Positions 8,650 through 17,502 of a stretch of DNA of 24,396 bases are shown here, in pieces. The position numbers and the translations under genes are program-made. Every line of letters starts with the position of its first letter. The stretch's first letter is position 1. The notes below the pieces were generated by a model. The model did not search any database. It was not told the origin of the DNA and saw only the letters and a program-made list of their open reading frames with translations. This DNA is from a virus, in IMG/VR virus record IMGVR_UViG_3300025101_000182, positions 1 to 24,396 of that record. One strand, written 5' to 3'.

Positions 8650-9951
8650 TTAAATTCTTTTAAAGATATTAGTATTCTTTCTACTTAAAGTTTTTCTTGA
8701 TGATCTCTTTGCACTTGGCTCTTCTTGTACTGCGGCAGCAGATGTTTTAGAAGATTGTGCACTTTTAAGTTTTCTTACTGTTTGTTCAACTGCTCTTGAC
8801 TCACCCTTCTTCATTAATGAAGTTTTATATCCATTTGGATCAGCAAGCAACCATAATGCTTCTGTTATTAAAGGATAATTAGGTTCAACAAACTGATACT
8901 TTTCTAATAAGTGACCTAACAAGTTTGTATTTTGCCCACTTATAGAAGGATATGCTGGATTTACTAAACCATTGTAAAGTAAAGACTGAGTCTTTTTATC
9001 TACTTTAGTTTCTCCTACCATACCATCTTTAAGTGTATTATACACATTTTTCATATAATTTTGAGATGCTTGTTCTTGTTGCTTTCTTTTCATGTCTTGT
9101 TCTTGCAATTTTCTTGCAACAACTTTTTCTTGCATCTTATCTAATTTTGGTTTAAACTTCATAGCTTGTTGTTCAAGCTTTCCAAGATCTTTCCAAATTT
9201 CTATTTCTTCTGAAATCTCTTCTTGTGATCCAAAACCAGTAGCACCTAAATATTCTCTAATTATATACTCTTGATCTTTTGATTCTTTAACATTTAAATC
9301 TCTTGTTTCTTCAACAACAGATAATGCTTTAAAAATACCTTTTAAATCTTGTCCTCCATCTGCTACATATCTTGCAGCAATCTGAAGTTCTTGTGGCAAA
9401 CTTTCAAAGAACTGTTTTGGAGTTTCTTGTCTTACTGCTTTTGTTCTTTCATCTAAATTAGCTTGAATTAATTCTTGCCAATCTTTAGCAGTATAGTCCT
9501 CCAATTCTTTACCGTCATCAAAAGCTAAAAGTTTTTCTTCATCAATTAGCTTTTTAAATACATCTGAAACACCTGATATAGGCTTTCTACCTCTTTTAGT
9601 TGACTTAGTATCTTCTGTAGTTTCCTCTTCTTCTACATTATCTCCTAATATTTCATCAATCTGTTCCTTTGAAACTGTTTTTTCTTTAGTTTCAACTTTA
9701 GTATCTTCAGCAGTTTCTGATTTTTCATCAGTTGGAGCTTCTTCTGTTTTTTCTTCAGCAGGAGCTTCTGTTGTTGGTTTATCAATAAAAGAAACATCTA
9801 CGTCTTCTTTTCTACTAAATATACTTGGTTTTTTAGATTCTTCTTCTGGTAACGTTATTGAATCTCCTCCTGGAGCTCCGTTAAAAATTTCATCAAGGTT
9901 AACCTCAACCTTTGCTTTTTTTGTTTCTACTGTTTTTGTTTCTTCAGCCAT
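8650..9951 (-). CDS. Scaffold-like acidic coiled-coil protein
   Basis: This encodes 433 residues. Residues 1-125 are low-complexity and rich in Glu, Thr, Lys and Pro (KPTTEAPAEEKTEEAP), followed by a KRGRKP patch. Residues about 240-310 form a strong coiled coil with long Lys/Gln/Glu runs (LQEQDMKRKQQEQAS), and the C-terminus is basic and Ser-rich. Lying between portal and capsid genes, with this composition, it fits a capsid assembly scaffold, or a scaffold fused to an internal head protein. No protease motif is visible. It has a variant of the repeated promoter-like motif and the shared AAAACC leader upstream. The role is inferred from position and composition. Confidence 0.6.
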   Translation of the reverse strand: MAEETKTVETKKAKVEVNLDEIFNGAPGGDSITLPEEESKKPSIFSRKEDVDVSFIDKPTTEAPAEEKTEEAPTDEKSETAEDTKVETKEKTVSKEQIDEILGDNVEEEETTEDTKSTKRGRKPISGVSDVFKKLIDEEKLLAFDDGKELEDYTAKDWQELIQANLDERTKAVRQETPKQFFESLPQELQIAARYVADGGQDLKGIFKALSVVEETRDLNVKESKDQEYIIREYLGATGFGSQEEISEEIEIWKDLGKLEQQAMKFKPKLDKMQEKVVARKLQEQDMKRKQQEQASQNYMKNVYNTLKDGMVGETKVDKKTQSLLYNGLVNPAYPSISGQNTNLLGHLLEKYQFVEPNYPLITEALWLLADPNGYKTSLMKKGESRAVEQTVRKLKSAQSSKTSAAAVQEEPSAKRSSRKTLSRKNTNIFKRI

Positions 9952-9956
9952 AACTA

Positions 9957-9966
9957 TTTGGTTTTA
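9957..9966 (-). promoter_or_regulatory. Shared gene-leader element TAAAACCAAA, copy 2
   Basis: The minus strand reads TAAAACCAAA, 5 bases before the ATG at 9951. It is identical to the elements before the starts at 6433 and 15376. Confidence 0.35.
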
Positions 9967-9994
9967 ATTATTATTACTGTAACTATTACATATA

Positions 9995-10005
9995 CAATAT
10001 ACCAA
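9995..10005 (-). promoter_or_regulatory. Variant of the repeated AT-rich motif (candidate late promoter), copy 3
   Basis: The minus strand reads TTGGTATATTG, matching TTTGTATATTA at 9 of 11 positions, 44 bases upstream of the scaffold-like gene. It lies in a 120-base gap that is long for this gene block. Confidence 0.3.
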
Positions 10006-10071
10006 GATTTTTTTGATTAAACCTTAGAAATTTGAAATTGTCTAAACATTTTTTGCAGTATATAGCTATCA

Positions 10072-12849
10072 CTATTTCTTCTTGTTATTCTTGCTATCAT
10101 TTTCACGTTTTTGAACATCATATTTGTTCTTATTTTCACGTGCAATTTCTAAATTAGTGTTTGCTATTTGACGTTGTGTAGTAAGTTTTTCTCTCTCAAT
10201 ATTCATCTTAGATTGATCTATAGCACTTTTTCTTGCTGACTCTTCTCTTTTGAAATCCATTTGCTCTCTATACTGATCTCTTTTTTCTATATCTTGCATA
10301 GCATCACGGAAATCACTCTGCATGTTTTGATCAATATCTACTTGTGCACCATATCCAGCTGCTCTAATCTCAGCAACCATAAGATCTTTCTTACGTTCTT
10401 CTGCACTTTCAGTTTTTAAGAACTCACGTTCAGCAGCTTTTTCTTTCTCTTGTGCAGCAAGTTGTTCTTGTTGCATTTGTTGTTGTTGCTGCATTTCTTG
10501 CTGTTTCATTTGCTGTTGTTTACCTTCAGCATTTTTAAGTATAGCTGATACTTCTGCAATAGAGTCAGATTTAATAATACTTCCAAGATCAAATATACTT
10601 GCTCCTGTGGTATTGTTTGTAAGAGCCATTTGTTTAAGTTGATCAAGTATAGCTCTGTGATTTGACTTAGTTGTACAGAATACGTTAAAATCTCTCATTA
10701 GTAATTCAGTACCGTTAATAGTAAAGTTTACTTTTTCTGCTTCACTTGATATATAATTTAATCTAACACTTGGCATTCTGCTGTGATAATACTGTGATAT
10801 ATCTGTTCTCATTTGATGTACACGTGGCATTAAGTAATCTGAATGTTGTATAAAATACATTTCAGTTTGTGAATAAGAAGATTGTACAGCTTGTACAACA
10901 CCAGTTGCACTTTGTCTTGCAACCTCCTGTCCCATTCTTTGTGGATTAACACCAATAGCTTCAAACGCTTGTTGTTTAAAATGATTTGCTAATTGTATTC
11001 TTGACATTAATCTACCAGATTGTTCAAGATTTAATGTTTGATAATGATTAAAGTTTGTAGCATTTTCAGTATTTGTAATTGAAGTATCTAATGGTAACAT
11101 GCCAAAATCCTTCATAGCTACATATGCTTTTGCCATATTGTTCTTACCCCAATCTTCACCCATTGAGTGACGTGGTAATGCATTTTGATCAAACATAATT
11201 ACAGTACCTAACTCATCTACTAGTATATCAGCAATCTGATTATTTACCATATTATATCCTACTTGATATGGTTTCATTAGATCTACTAATGATGTTGATC
11301 TTGTATTTCTATCTGAGAATACTCTACCCTCTACAGGCAATTTACATCCATATAAGTTATTATCACCCTTAAATTGGAACTGTACTCTACCTGGTTTTTC
11401 TTTATTAATGCCAAGATAAATAGGATCAAAACTATTTGCAGATGCATCAGCTCTCCATGATCCTGGTAAATTTCTTCCTATTTTAATACCACCCCATACT
11501 TCATTAATCCATATCCAATCTACATGTTCTCCTTCTATTACATTATCTTTAGTTTTTTGTTTAAACAGTACTGTATTGTAAATTGGTTTATGAGTTTCTT
11601 TCCAATTTTCATCAACAATTAATTGTTCAACTGATCCGTCTTTCATTACTCTTGTTAAATGACCAACTTTTCTTTGTGTTTTCCAATATATTGTTGACAC
11701 TCTTAACATTTCATTATTATCCCAACTACTTAAATCTTCTCCTTCATTAAGTATTTGACTAACAATGTCACCACCCCCACCTGGATTAGCAGCCCAATTA
11801 GTTATAAATTGTCTATATCCTAGTGATGGAGATTGAGTATTCCATTTATGTGATTTTGTTGGATCATAAAATGAACCATCATTTTGTACACCTCTGTTTG
11901 TATATATAGCTGATCTTGCAGGATAAATGTCTTCTAAAGACTCTAATTGTTTTTTTGACATCAGGTATCCATATGTATCTATAACGTCTGCTATAGTCAT
12001 CATATCACATTTTCCTACATAATTTGATTCTGATATATATCTTGTATCTGGAGACTTTTGATAAAATGTTAATACTGGATTCCAAAGTTCTACTTTATAA
12101 TCATCTTCTAACATACAAAAATGCCAAAACTCTCTATCTCCAATAAGCATATCTCTAAATGCTCTTTCTTCAAGCTCTTGCATTTTAAATCTTTCTTCAT
12201 CAACTTTCATTTGATGATGAGCCCATTCTTCAATTAAACTTCTATAATCTTTTTGAAAAAATTCTTCTATCTCAGGAAGTGATTTTAATTTTTCTGGTGC
12301 TAATTCTGCTTGAGCTTCTTCACCCATAGGGTCTACACCCATTTCAATTAACTTAGCTTGTACTTTATTTTTAGCATCTTGTAATAAATTTTCTTCTATC
12401 AATGATCTTTTTTGTTCCATCATTTCATTATATGATAGATCATCTACTGCTCTAAACTGTACTCTTGAAAATCTTTTTGAAAACTCCCCTGTTAATACAT
12501 TAATTACATTTGGAATGATAGGGTAAAATCTTAACTCTAATGCTGTCTCATCTTCTTGAGTTAGCACATCCATCATTTCTTTGTAGTCATTATCTGGTTC
12601 TACAATATAATCTGTTTTATCTATAATTCCTTTTGCTAACTTATAATTTTTAAGTAATTTTCTTGCATTACCTCTTAAGAAATTCATACCTTGAATTTCT
12701 AACCAGTCAAGATTCCATGCTGCCCAGTCATCATTCTTTTTCTTTGCAGGTAAAAATTGAACTGGTTGAGTTAAACTTGTTGTGGCTGGGTAACTCTTAG
12801 TATCAGCTTTAGCACCGTTCTTTAATTGTAATGCATTATATACTTTCAT
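10072..12849 (-). CDS. Portal protein with Gln-rich coiled tail
   Basis: This encodes 925 residues, the size seen in crAss-like portals. The N-terminal half contains YPIIPNVINVLTGEFSKRF, a long helical insert (about 145-235), and WNPVLTFYQKSPDTRYISES, matching the wing and clip character of portal proteins. The middle (about 530-700) holds long helices with LVDLMKPYQVGYNMVNNQIA and INTTLE-type loops, and NPQRMGQEVARQSATG, a typical portal stem signature. The last 150 residues are Gln-rich and coiled (QQEMQQQQQMQQEQ) and end in a basic NDSKNNKKK, probably a barrel or crown tail reaching into the head. It lies directly after TerL with a 69-base gap. Portals form the dodecameric ring through which DNA enters and leaves. 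Confidence 0.85.
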   Translation of the reverse strand: MKVYNALQLKNGAKADTKSYPATTSLTQPVQFLPAKKKNDDWAAWNLDWLEIQGMNFLRGNARKLLKNYKLAKGIIDKTDYIVEPDNDYKEMMDVLTQEDETALELRFYPIIPNVINVLTGEFSKRFSRVQFRAVDDLSYNEMMEQKRSLIEENLLQDAKNKVQAKLIEMGVDPMGEEAQAELAPEKLKSLPEIEEFFQKDYRSLIEEWAHHQMKVDEERFKMQELEERAFRDMLIGDREFWHFCMLEDDYKVELWNPVLTFYQKSPDTRYISESNYVGKCDMMTIADVIDTYGYLMSKKQLESLEDIYPARSAIYTNRGVQNDGSFYDPTKSHKWNTQSPSLGYRQFITNWAANPGGGGDIVSQILNEGEDLSSWDNNEMLRVSTIYWKTQRKVGHLTRVMKDGSVEQLIVDENWKETHKPIYNTVLFKQKTKDNVIEGEHVDWIWINEVWGGIKIGRNLPGSWRADASANSFDPIYLGINKEKPGRVQFQFKGDNNLYGCKLPVEGRVFSDRNTRSTSLVDLMKPYQVGYNMVNNQIADILVDELGTVIMFDQNALPRHSMGEDWGKNNMAKAYVAMKDFGMLPLDTSITNTENATNFNHYQTLNLEQSGRLMSRIQLANHFKQQAFEAIGVNPQRMGQEVARQSATGVVQAVQSSYSQTEMYFIQHSDYLMPRVHQMRTDISQYYHSRMPSVRLNYISSEAEKVNFTINGTELLMRDFNVFCTTKSNHRAILDQLKQMALTNNTTGASIFDLGSIIKSDSIAEVSAILKNAEGKQQQMKQQEMQQQQQMQQEQLAAQEKEKAAEREFLKTESAEERKKDLMVAEIRAAGYGAQVDIDQNMQSDFRDAMQDIEKRDQYREQMDFKREESARKSAIDQSKMNIEREKLTTQRQIANTNLEIARENKNKYDVQKRENDSKNNKKK

Positions 12850-12918
12850 TGTAATTAGTTTTTATAGATATAAATAATTTCTATATCACCAGCTGTTGTA
12901 GATTGAGTCCAATACATA

Positions 12919-15111
12919 TTATTTGATATTTTTAAATGGTGATTTTTTAAAACTTTTTTTATTTATCATACGTTTACCTCTACCTATATTCTTAAAAGGG
13001 TTCATAGATAATTTATACAAATTTTGTGAATTATCCAAGTTATTTCCTGACTTATCACTTTCTTTACGCTTTAAATAGCCTCTATTGGACTGTTGAACTC
13101 TAGCAAAGGCAACAAGTGCAGAAAATGCAACAAGTCTATCCACGTTTAAACCAGGGTAATATTGTGACATTTCTATCAATAACATTTTATCTGGTATTCT
13201 TTGTACACCTAATGTCTGTGATATTACTTCTCCATTGTCATCTAAGTCTTCATCTATAGCTTCTCTTATATATTCTATAGCATAAGAGATGAGGTGATTT
13301 TTAAACAATGTTCCTGTATTTTTCCAACCATATTCTTGAAATACATTAGCGTTTGATCCTAGATCTTTTAAAAATAAAACTTGTTGTTTTGGAACTAAGT
13401 ATTTTTGTTTACGTTTTGCAATCATATGTTGAATAAATAAAGATATATTATTCTCTACTATTGTCCATGCTTTGTACCATTCAATAATAAGTTCTAGCCT
13501 TTCATGTGTTTTATTTATATCATCAAATCTACCACACCATGATGCAACTATTTTATCTTTCTCAACAAATGTTTCTGGTCCATCTGGAGTTTCTCTAGTT
13601 ATTTCAATAGGATTTTTATATACAAAAATACTACACAAAGAATCTGATGTTGTAGTTTTACCTTCTGACACAGGGTCAATAGATGCATAATATGTTCCAA
13701 AATCTGGATTATCAATAGGTCTTTCCCATACAACAATAGATCCTGTTTTATCTTCTAACTTTTTCTTTACAGGAAATGTATTTATTGGTAACTTTTTTGT
13801 TCTTTTAGGTATTATTCCTTTTGAAGTTCTTTCAAGCTCTATAAACTCATATGAATATTCTTTATCTTCAATACGTTTTTGTTGTTCAGCTATAATACCT
13901 TGAGGAAATATTGCTGCTTGCCTATATGCAAAAGCTTCTGCAATATTTATTGGTTTCTGAGATATACGTAATTGATACTGTTCAGGTGCTAAATCTTTTT
14001 GCCATTGTGATCTTTCTTCTTCAATAGCCTTTAAAGACTCTTTAACTAATGAATTGCCGTATTTATCAATATAAGGGGGCATAGACCATTGTTCAGGAAT
14101 AAATAGACCTGCTACTCCAAAACCACCTTTATCATCCATTAAGTTTGTTTCTACAGCATATATATCATTTGCCTGTGGATTTAATATCATTTCTTTTAAT
14201 GGATTACATTGTGCTAAATCACCCACTGATCCTGCAGCAATAAACATACCTGTAGTTATCATACCTGAAGTCATTGCTGGTCTTATATACTCATAAGTTT
14301 GATCCATCTTTGGAGCAATACCAGCCTCTTCATGAAAGAAATAAGTACAAGGTCCACCTACACCTGTTGTTGCATTTTTTTCAAAAGATGCACCTTGTAT
14401 TTTAGACATAAGTCCTTTATTAGTTTTTCTGTTATTTATTCTTACCTCTATTTTTTGTTCCCATAGTAAAACTTTTTCTGGTGTACATGGTCTATACCAA
14501 GCAGTATGTTCATTTAAAAATGTTTTATATTCATCAAGAAATTTCCAAGATCCTTTGTCATTAATATAATCTTTTAATGATGCACCAATTTTACATATAG
14601 ATCCTTCTTCATACCAAAACTGATTTATAATTTTAGCCATATGAAAATAAGATGATGCTATCTGTCTTTTCTTTAGTATAGCTGCATGTTTATGATGTAG
14701 CTCTGCTAATAATTCATATAATGCCATATGATACTGTGCATCTCTTACTTTAGCAAAGCCATACTTCTTTTCTTCTTTATCAAAAATAGGTAAGAAGTTT
14801 AACCACATATAGTAATCTCTTGTTACATAAAAAGTATTTTTATCACTCTTAAATATAACACCATCTCTACATTTCTTTTTTTGATCTTCCCAATATGTGC
14901 TAAAATCTTTTGATCTAAAAGGTTTATCACAATAAAAACCTTGTTTATTAAATATCTTAGCTTGTTCATTAAAAAGCAAAGCAACCTCATCAAAATCATA
15001 TTGACCAGGTTCCTTAAATAATGTATTTAAATATTTGGTAAAGTCTTCTTTTTCTTTAAACTCTGTAACCGTCCATTTATTATTCTTATATGTTGGTACA
15101 GTTTTATACAT
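12919..15111 (-). CDS. terL: Terminase large subunit (TerL)
   Basis: This encodes 730 residues with both TerL domains. The ATPase part has a deviant Walker A (KKRQIASS, residues 147-154), a Walker B with acidic pair (YFFHEEAG, 257-264) and a motif III-like AAGSVGD (292-298). The RNase H-like nuclease part has three candidate metal-binding acids: D479 in ASIDPVSEG, E553 in IVENN and D658 in NVDRLVAF. The C-terminus is strongly basic. The product is the motor that cuts concatemers and pumps DNA into the prohead through the portal encoded next to it. The start overlaps the GroES-like gene by 8 bases. No small subunit is recognisable. The classical P-loop lysine is absent (ASS in place of GKS), which is tolerated in some phage TerLs with an upstream Lys/Arg. 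Confidence 0.93.
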   Translation of the reverse strand: MYKTVPTYKNNKWTVTEFKEKEDFTKYLNTLFKEPGQYDFDEVALLFNEQAKIFNKQGFYCDKPFRSKDFSTYWEDQKKKCRDGVIFKSDKNTFYVTRDYYMWLNFLPIFDKEEKKYGFAKVRDAQYHMALYELLAELHHKHAAILKKRQIASSYFHMAKIINQFWYEEGSICKIGASLKDYINDKGSWKFLDEYKTFLNEHTAWYRPCTPEKVLLWEQKIEVRINNRKTNKGLMSKIQGASFEKNATTGVGGPCTYFFHEEAGIAPKMDQTYEYIRPAMTSGMITTGMFIAAGSVGDLAQCNPLKEMILNPQANDIYAVETNLMDDKGGFGVAGLFIPEQWSMPPYIDKYGNSLVKESLKAIEEERSQWQKDLAPEQYQLRISQKPINIAEAFAYRQAAIFPQGIIAEQQKRIEDKEYSYEFIELERTSKGIIPKRTKKLPINTFPVKKKLEDKTGSIVVWERPIDNPDFGTYYASIDPVSEGKTTTSDSLCSIFVYKNPIEITRETPDGPETFVEKDKIVASWCGRFDDINKTHERLELIIEWYKAWTIVENNISLFIQHMIAKRKQKYLVPKQQVLFLKDLGSNANVFQEYGWKNTGTLFKNHLISYAIEYIREAIDEDLDDNGEVISQTLGVQRIPDKMLLIEMSQYYPGLNVDRLVAFSALVAFARVQQSNRGYLKRKESDKSGNNLDNSQNLYKLSMNPFKNIGRGKRMINKKSFKKSPFKNIK

Positions 15112-15376
15112 CTTCTATTGCCCACACATCTTGTTGTCTTAATAAAATATGATCTTCATCCATATGAGATACTTTAACTGGTTGTATAAACTGATTAAAT
15201 AATACTATTTCACCTTCAAATATACCCGTTACATCTTCACCTATTCCTACTACAGTCCCTCTATCTTCTTTTGTTTGTTGTGCATCAGGAATATATATAC
15301 CTGTATCACCATATGTTTCTGATGCTTTATGTTGTTTGATTAGGAGTCTATCTCCTACTGGTCTAATTTTACTCAT
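15104..15376 (-). CDS. GroES-like co-chaperonin
   Basis: This encodes 90 residues with the Cpn10 pattern: IRPVGDRLLIKQ at 4-15, a mobile-loop region ending GDTGIYIPDA (about 23-32), GTVVGIG at 40-46, and a strand-rich C-terminus with DEDHILLRQQDVWAIE. The family caps the GroEL folding chamber. Phage versions (T4 gp31 and relatives) adapt the host chaperonin to fold the major capsid protein, so its place just before TerL, portal and capsid makes sense. It is slightly shorter than host GroES (about 95). No GroEL gene is visible, so it probably works with host GroEL. Confidence 0.85.
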   Translation of the reverse strand: MSKIRPVGDRLLIKQHKASETYGDTGIYIPDAQQTKEDRGTVVGIGEDVTGIFEGEIVLFNQFIQPVKVSHMDEDHILLRQQDVWAIEDV

Positions 15377-15381
15377 TTTAT

Positions 15382-15391
15382 TTTGGTTTTA
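15382..15391 (-). promoter_or_regulatory. Shared gene-leader element TAAAACCAAA, copy 3
   Basis: The minus strand reads TAAAACCAAA, 5 bases before the ATG at 15376, in the 19-base gap after the 172-residue gene. It is the same 10-mer as before the starts at 6433 and 9951. Confidence 0.35.
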
Positions 15392-15395
15392 ATTA

Positions 15396-15914
15396 TTATA
15401 TTTGGTCATATGCTAATCCTTGACCACCACGGACTTGACTTTTTTGTTCATCTTTCATATCATTGTATGCACCTTTAAATGATTGTCTTATTTGCTCAAA
15501 CTTAGCTGCAGTATTTACTAATGATGTTAAATTACCATCTCTACCATGCTCTATAGATGTGGTTTCCATATATCTTGCTAGCCTATCTAACATTGTTTTT
15601 ATACCCTTATATGCTCTATATGTGGGTGTATGATAAAGATCTTCACATAACTTAATTCCATTTCTTATTGTCTCATCTTCTGTTGATTCTTCTAAACCCA
15701 CCTCTTCAATAATTAGATCCTCTTTTTCATGTTCAGGCATATTAAAAAATGGATTCATGTCTGGATCTGGACATGTCATATAAAATATAAACAGGTACAC
15801 TTCCATATATGTATCAGGATATTTATCCATAATACCCTTTAATGATTTTATAGAATAACAATGTTCTGATGGTATTACTTTACCATTTTGTACGTCAAAT
15901 AGTTTTACTAGCAT
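15396..15914 (-). CDS. Conserved helical hypothetical protein next to TerL block
   Basis: This encodes 172 residues, mostly helical. The first half is mixed (VKLFDVQNGKVIPSEHCYSI) with an acidic patch around residue 90 (EEVGLEESTEDE). The second half is long helices ending in VRGGQGLAYDQI. No catalytic motif, signal or membrane segment is visible. It overlaps the nuclease gene by 7 bases and lies two genes before TerL, so a packaging role such as a small terminase subunit is possible, but nothing in the sequence proves it. Confidence 0.6.
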   Translation of the reverse strand: MLVKLFDVQNGKVIPSEHCYSIKSLKGIMDKYPDTYMEVYLFIFYMTCPDPDMNPFFNMPEHEKEDLIIEEVGLEESTEDETIRNGIKLCEDLYHTPTYRAYKGIKTMLDRLARYMETTSIEHGRDGNLTSLVNTAAKFEQIRQSFKGAYNDMKDEQKSQVRGGQGLAYDQI

Positions 15915-16741
15915 TGTGGATTATCTTTTAACCACATCACAAGACTATTAATCTCATCTTTTAAATATGGTAGTTCATACATTTTAATTTCTTTAATAAT
16001 TGGCTCACCCTGATCATTATACTTAGTAATAGGATAACCAAACTCATTTTCACCTTCTTTTTCAAATGATACATGTTGTATTTGTAATTTACCTATTTTA
16101 AGTTTAGGGTTATGCTTTTTAATAATATACGCATATAAACTTAGCTGTAGGTTATAATGTTTTAAATTACAATCATCTAGATGTGACACAGGGCTATATA
16201 GTTTAGATGTTATACCCTCCCAGTTTGTAAATCCTTTTTCTTTTATTTCTTTATTAGTCTTGTAATCAAGAATATTAATTTTACCGTTAACAATAGTAAC
16301 TAAATCTGCTTGACCACAAACACCTAATGACTTAAGATACACAAAATGTTCTGGATATACACCATTATCAAGCTTTTGCTCTGGTGCAATTTTTATTCCT
16401 TTAGAATCTACAATAGGTCTAATTATAGGAACTTCAACACCCTCTCTTTCAATAGTATTGAATTCACATAAATTTTCTTCTCTTTGGTTATGATACCAAT
16501 TTCCTAACTCAATAGCTCTTTCTGATTCTCCATTCCAAGCAGCTAATATCTGTTTAGGTGTCATGCCATACCACTTGGATCTTTTATTTTTAGATGATTT
16601 ATCAGCTTGAGCTTTTGCATCAAACTTAGGTTTAAATAGACCTATAAAACTAGTTACACTAGTCCATTTTATTTTATCTTTTTCAAGATCTTTATTTAGA
16701 CTTTCATATATATGACCGTCTTCTTTAAATATTACTGCCAT
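15908..16741 (-). CDS. PD-(D/E)XK nuclease (RecB/Cas4-like)
   Basis: This encodes 277 residues with the core of the PD-(D/E)XK superfamily in order: GNWYHNQRE with His84, E131 in YPEHFVY, D146 in GQADLV, the D159-Y-K161 pair in NILDYKTNK, and the Q199 motif in YNLQLSLYAY typical of RecB/Cas4-type members. These enzymes cut DNA in a metal-dependent way, often as exonucleases in recombination or DNA processing. The start overlaps the Cys-rich gene by 17 bases. It may process replication or packaging intermediates; there is no helicase domain and no clear iron-sulphur cysteine set. Confidence 0.85.
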   Translation of the reverse strand: MAVIFKEDGHIYESLNKDLEKDKIKWTSVTSFIGLFKPKFDAKAQADKSSKNKRSKWYGMTPKQILAAWNGESERAIELGNWYHNQREENLCEFNTIEREGVEVPIIRPIVDSKGIKIAPEQKLDNGVYPEHFVYLKSLGVCGQADLVTIVNGKINILDYKTNKEIKEKGFTNWEGITSKLYSPVSHLDDCNLKHYNLQLSLYAYIIKKHNPKLKIGKLQIQHVSFEKEGENEFGYPITKYNDQGEPIIKEIKMYELPYLKDEINSLVMWLKDNPQC

Positions 16742-17147
16742 CTTTTTTATTTTTTTGATCTTTTAAGATTTTTTTATTTTGTTCCTCAGCTTTTCTTTTC
16801 ATCTCAGCTCTATGCTTATCTGTTTTCTCCATATCTAAATATATTTGTTTTTTAAGTTCATTTTCCATTTCTTCTGGCATAATCTCTTTCCATCTTCCAA
16901 CAGGACAGCTAGCAGATAATGCTCTAAGTTTTAAACCTAAACTACAACCACATTCAGAACAACAAGGTTGAGTTCCTGGAACAGCACATGAGGTACCAAC
17001 TTTATCATTGAAAGGACAAAGTTTACATTCTTGAAATCTCATCTTAGCTACCATTTCAACATCATCTTTTTTAAAGACTCTGTTTTTAATACCTTCAGCA
17101 ATTTGATCTAAATTGCCTAATGCTCCTAAAAGTTTATTTATTCTCAT
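16725..17147 (-). CDS. Cys-rich, probable zinc-binding protein
   Basis: This encodes 140 residues. Eight cysteines cluster between residues 41 and 81: C41 and C44 (CKLC), C54, C62, C63, C66, C68 (CCSECGC) and C81 in the SCPVGRW motif. CxxC pairs plus a CP-GRW ending recall a widespread small phage metal-binding family of unknown role. The C-terminal 50 residues are Lys/Glu-rich and probably helical. It overlaps the HU/IHF-like gene by 14 bases and the nuclease by 17, so the genes are translationally coupled. A nucleic-acid-binding role is plausible but not shown. Confidence 0.7.
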   Translation of the reverse strand: MRINKLLGALGNLDQIAEGIKNRVFKKDDVEMVAKMRFQECKLCPFNDKVGTSCAVPGTQPCCSECGCSLGLKLRALSASCPVGRWKEIMPEEMENELKKQIYLDMEKTDKHRAEMKRKAEEQNKKILKDQKNKKDGSNI

Positions 17148-17502
17148 TTTTAAATTCTTTTTTATTTTTAATATTTTCTTCTACTGCATTGAGCAAATCT
17201 TCCATTTCTTTTAGTTTTTCTTTTACTGCTGTATGTTTTTCATATCCATCATATGTCATTTTTTCTAAGTTTCCTAAAATATCTTTATTTCTTTTTATTG
17301 CTTTTTTAAGTTTGTTAGTTCTAATAACAAATGTTCCTAATCCAGGCAATCCTATTTTAGGGTTTGTAAGTGATGATAAATTTTTTCTTACCCTTCCGTA
17401 GAAGAAACTTATAAAGTCTGCAACTAGATCTTTATGAACTTCTGCTTCTTCAGCAATTTCATCATAAAAAGTTTTGTATTTTTTTGGATTAAGATTCAAC
17501 AC
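17134..17502 (-). CDS. HU/IHF-like DNA-binding protein with coiled-coil tail
   Basis: This encodes 122 residues. Residues 8-70 fit the HU/IHF fold: an N-terminal helix pair (YDEIAEEAEVHKDLVADFIS), then NPKIGLPGLGTFVIRTNKLK, where PGLGTF is the beta-arm hallmark. Instead of the usual short C-terminal helix it has a charged coiled coil (about 70-122) ending in basic residues. HU/IHF proteins bend and compact DNA; IHF-like proteins are a known crAss-like core feature and may help replication or packaging. It overlaps both neighbours by 14 bases. Confidence 0.75.
   Translation of the reverse strand: MLNLNPKKYKTFYDEIAEEAEVHKDLVADFISFFYGRVRKNLSSLTNPKIGLPGLGTFVIRTNKLKKAIKRNKDILGNLEKMTYDGYEKHTAVKEKLKEMEDLLNAVEENIKNKKEFKNENK

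Noticed and set aside
17120-17401. Hydrophobic plus-strand frame
   Set aside because: It is a shadow of the Lys-rich HU/IHF-like gene: Lys codons read backwards give Phe and Leu.
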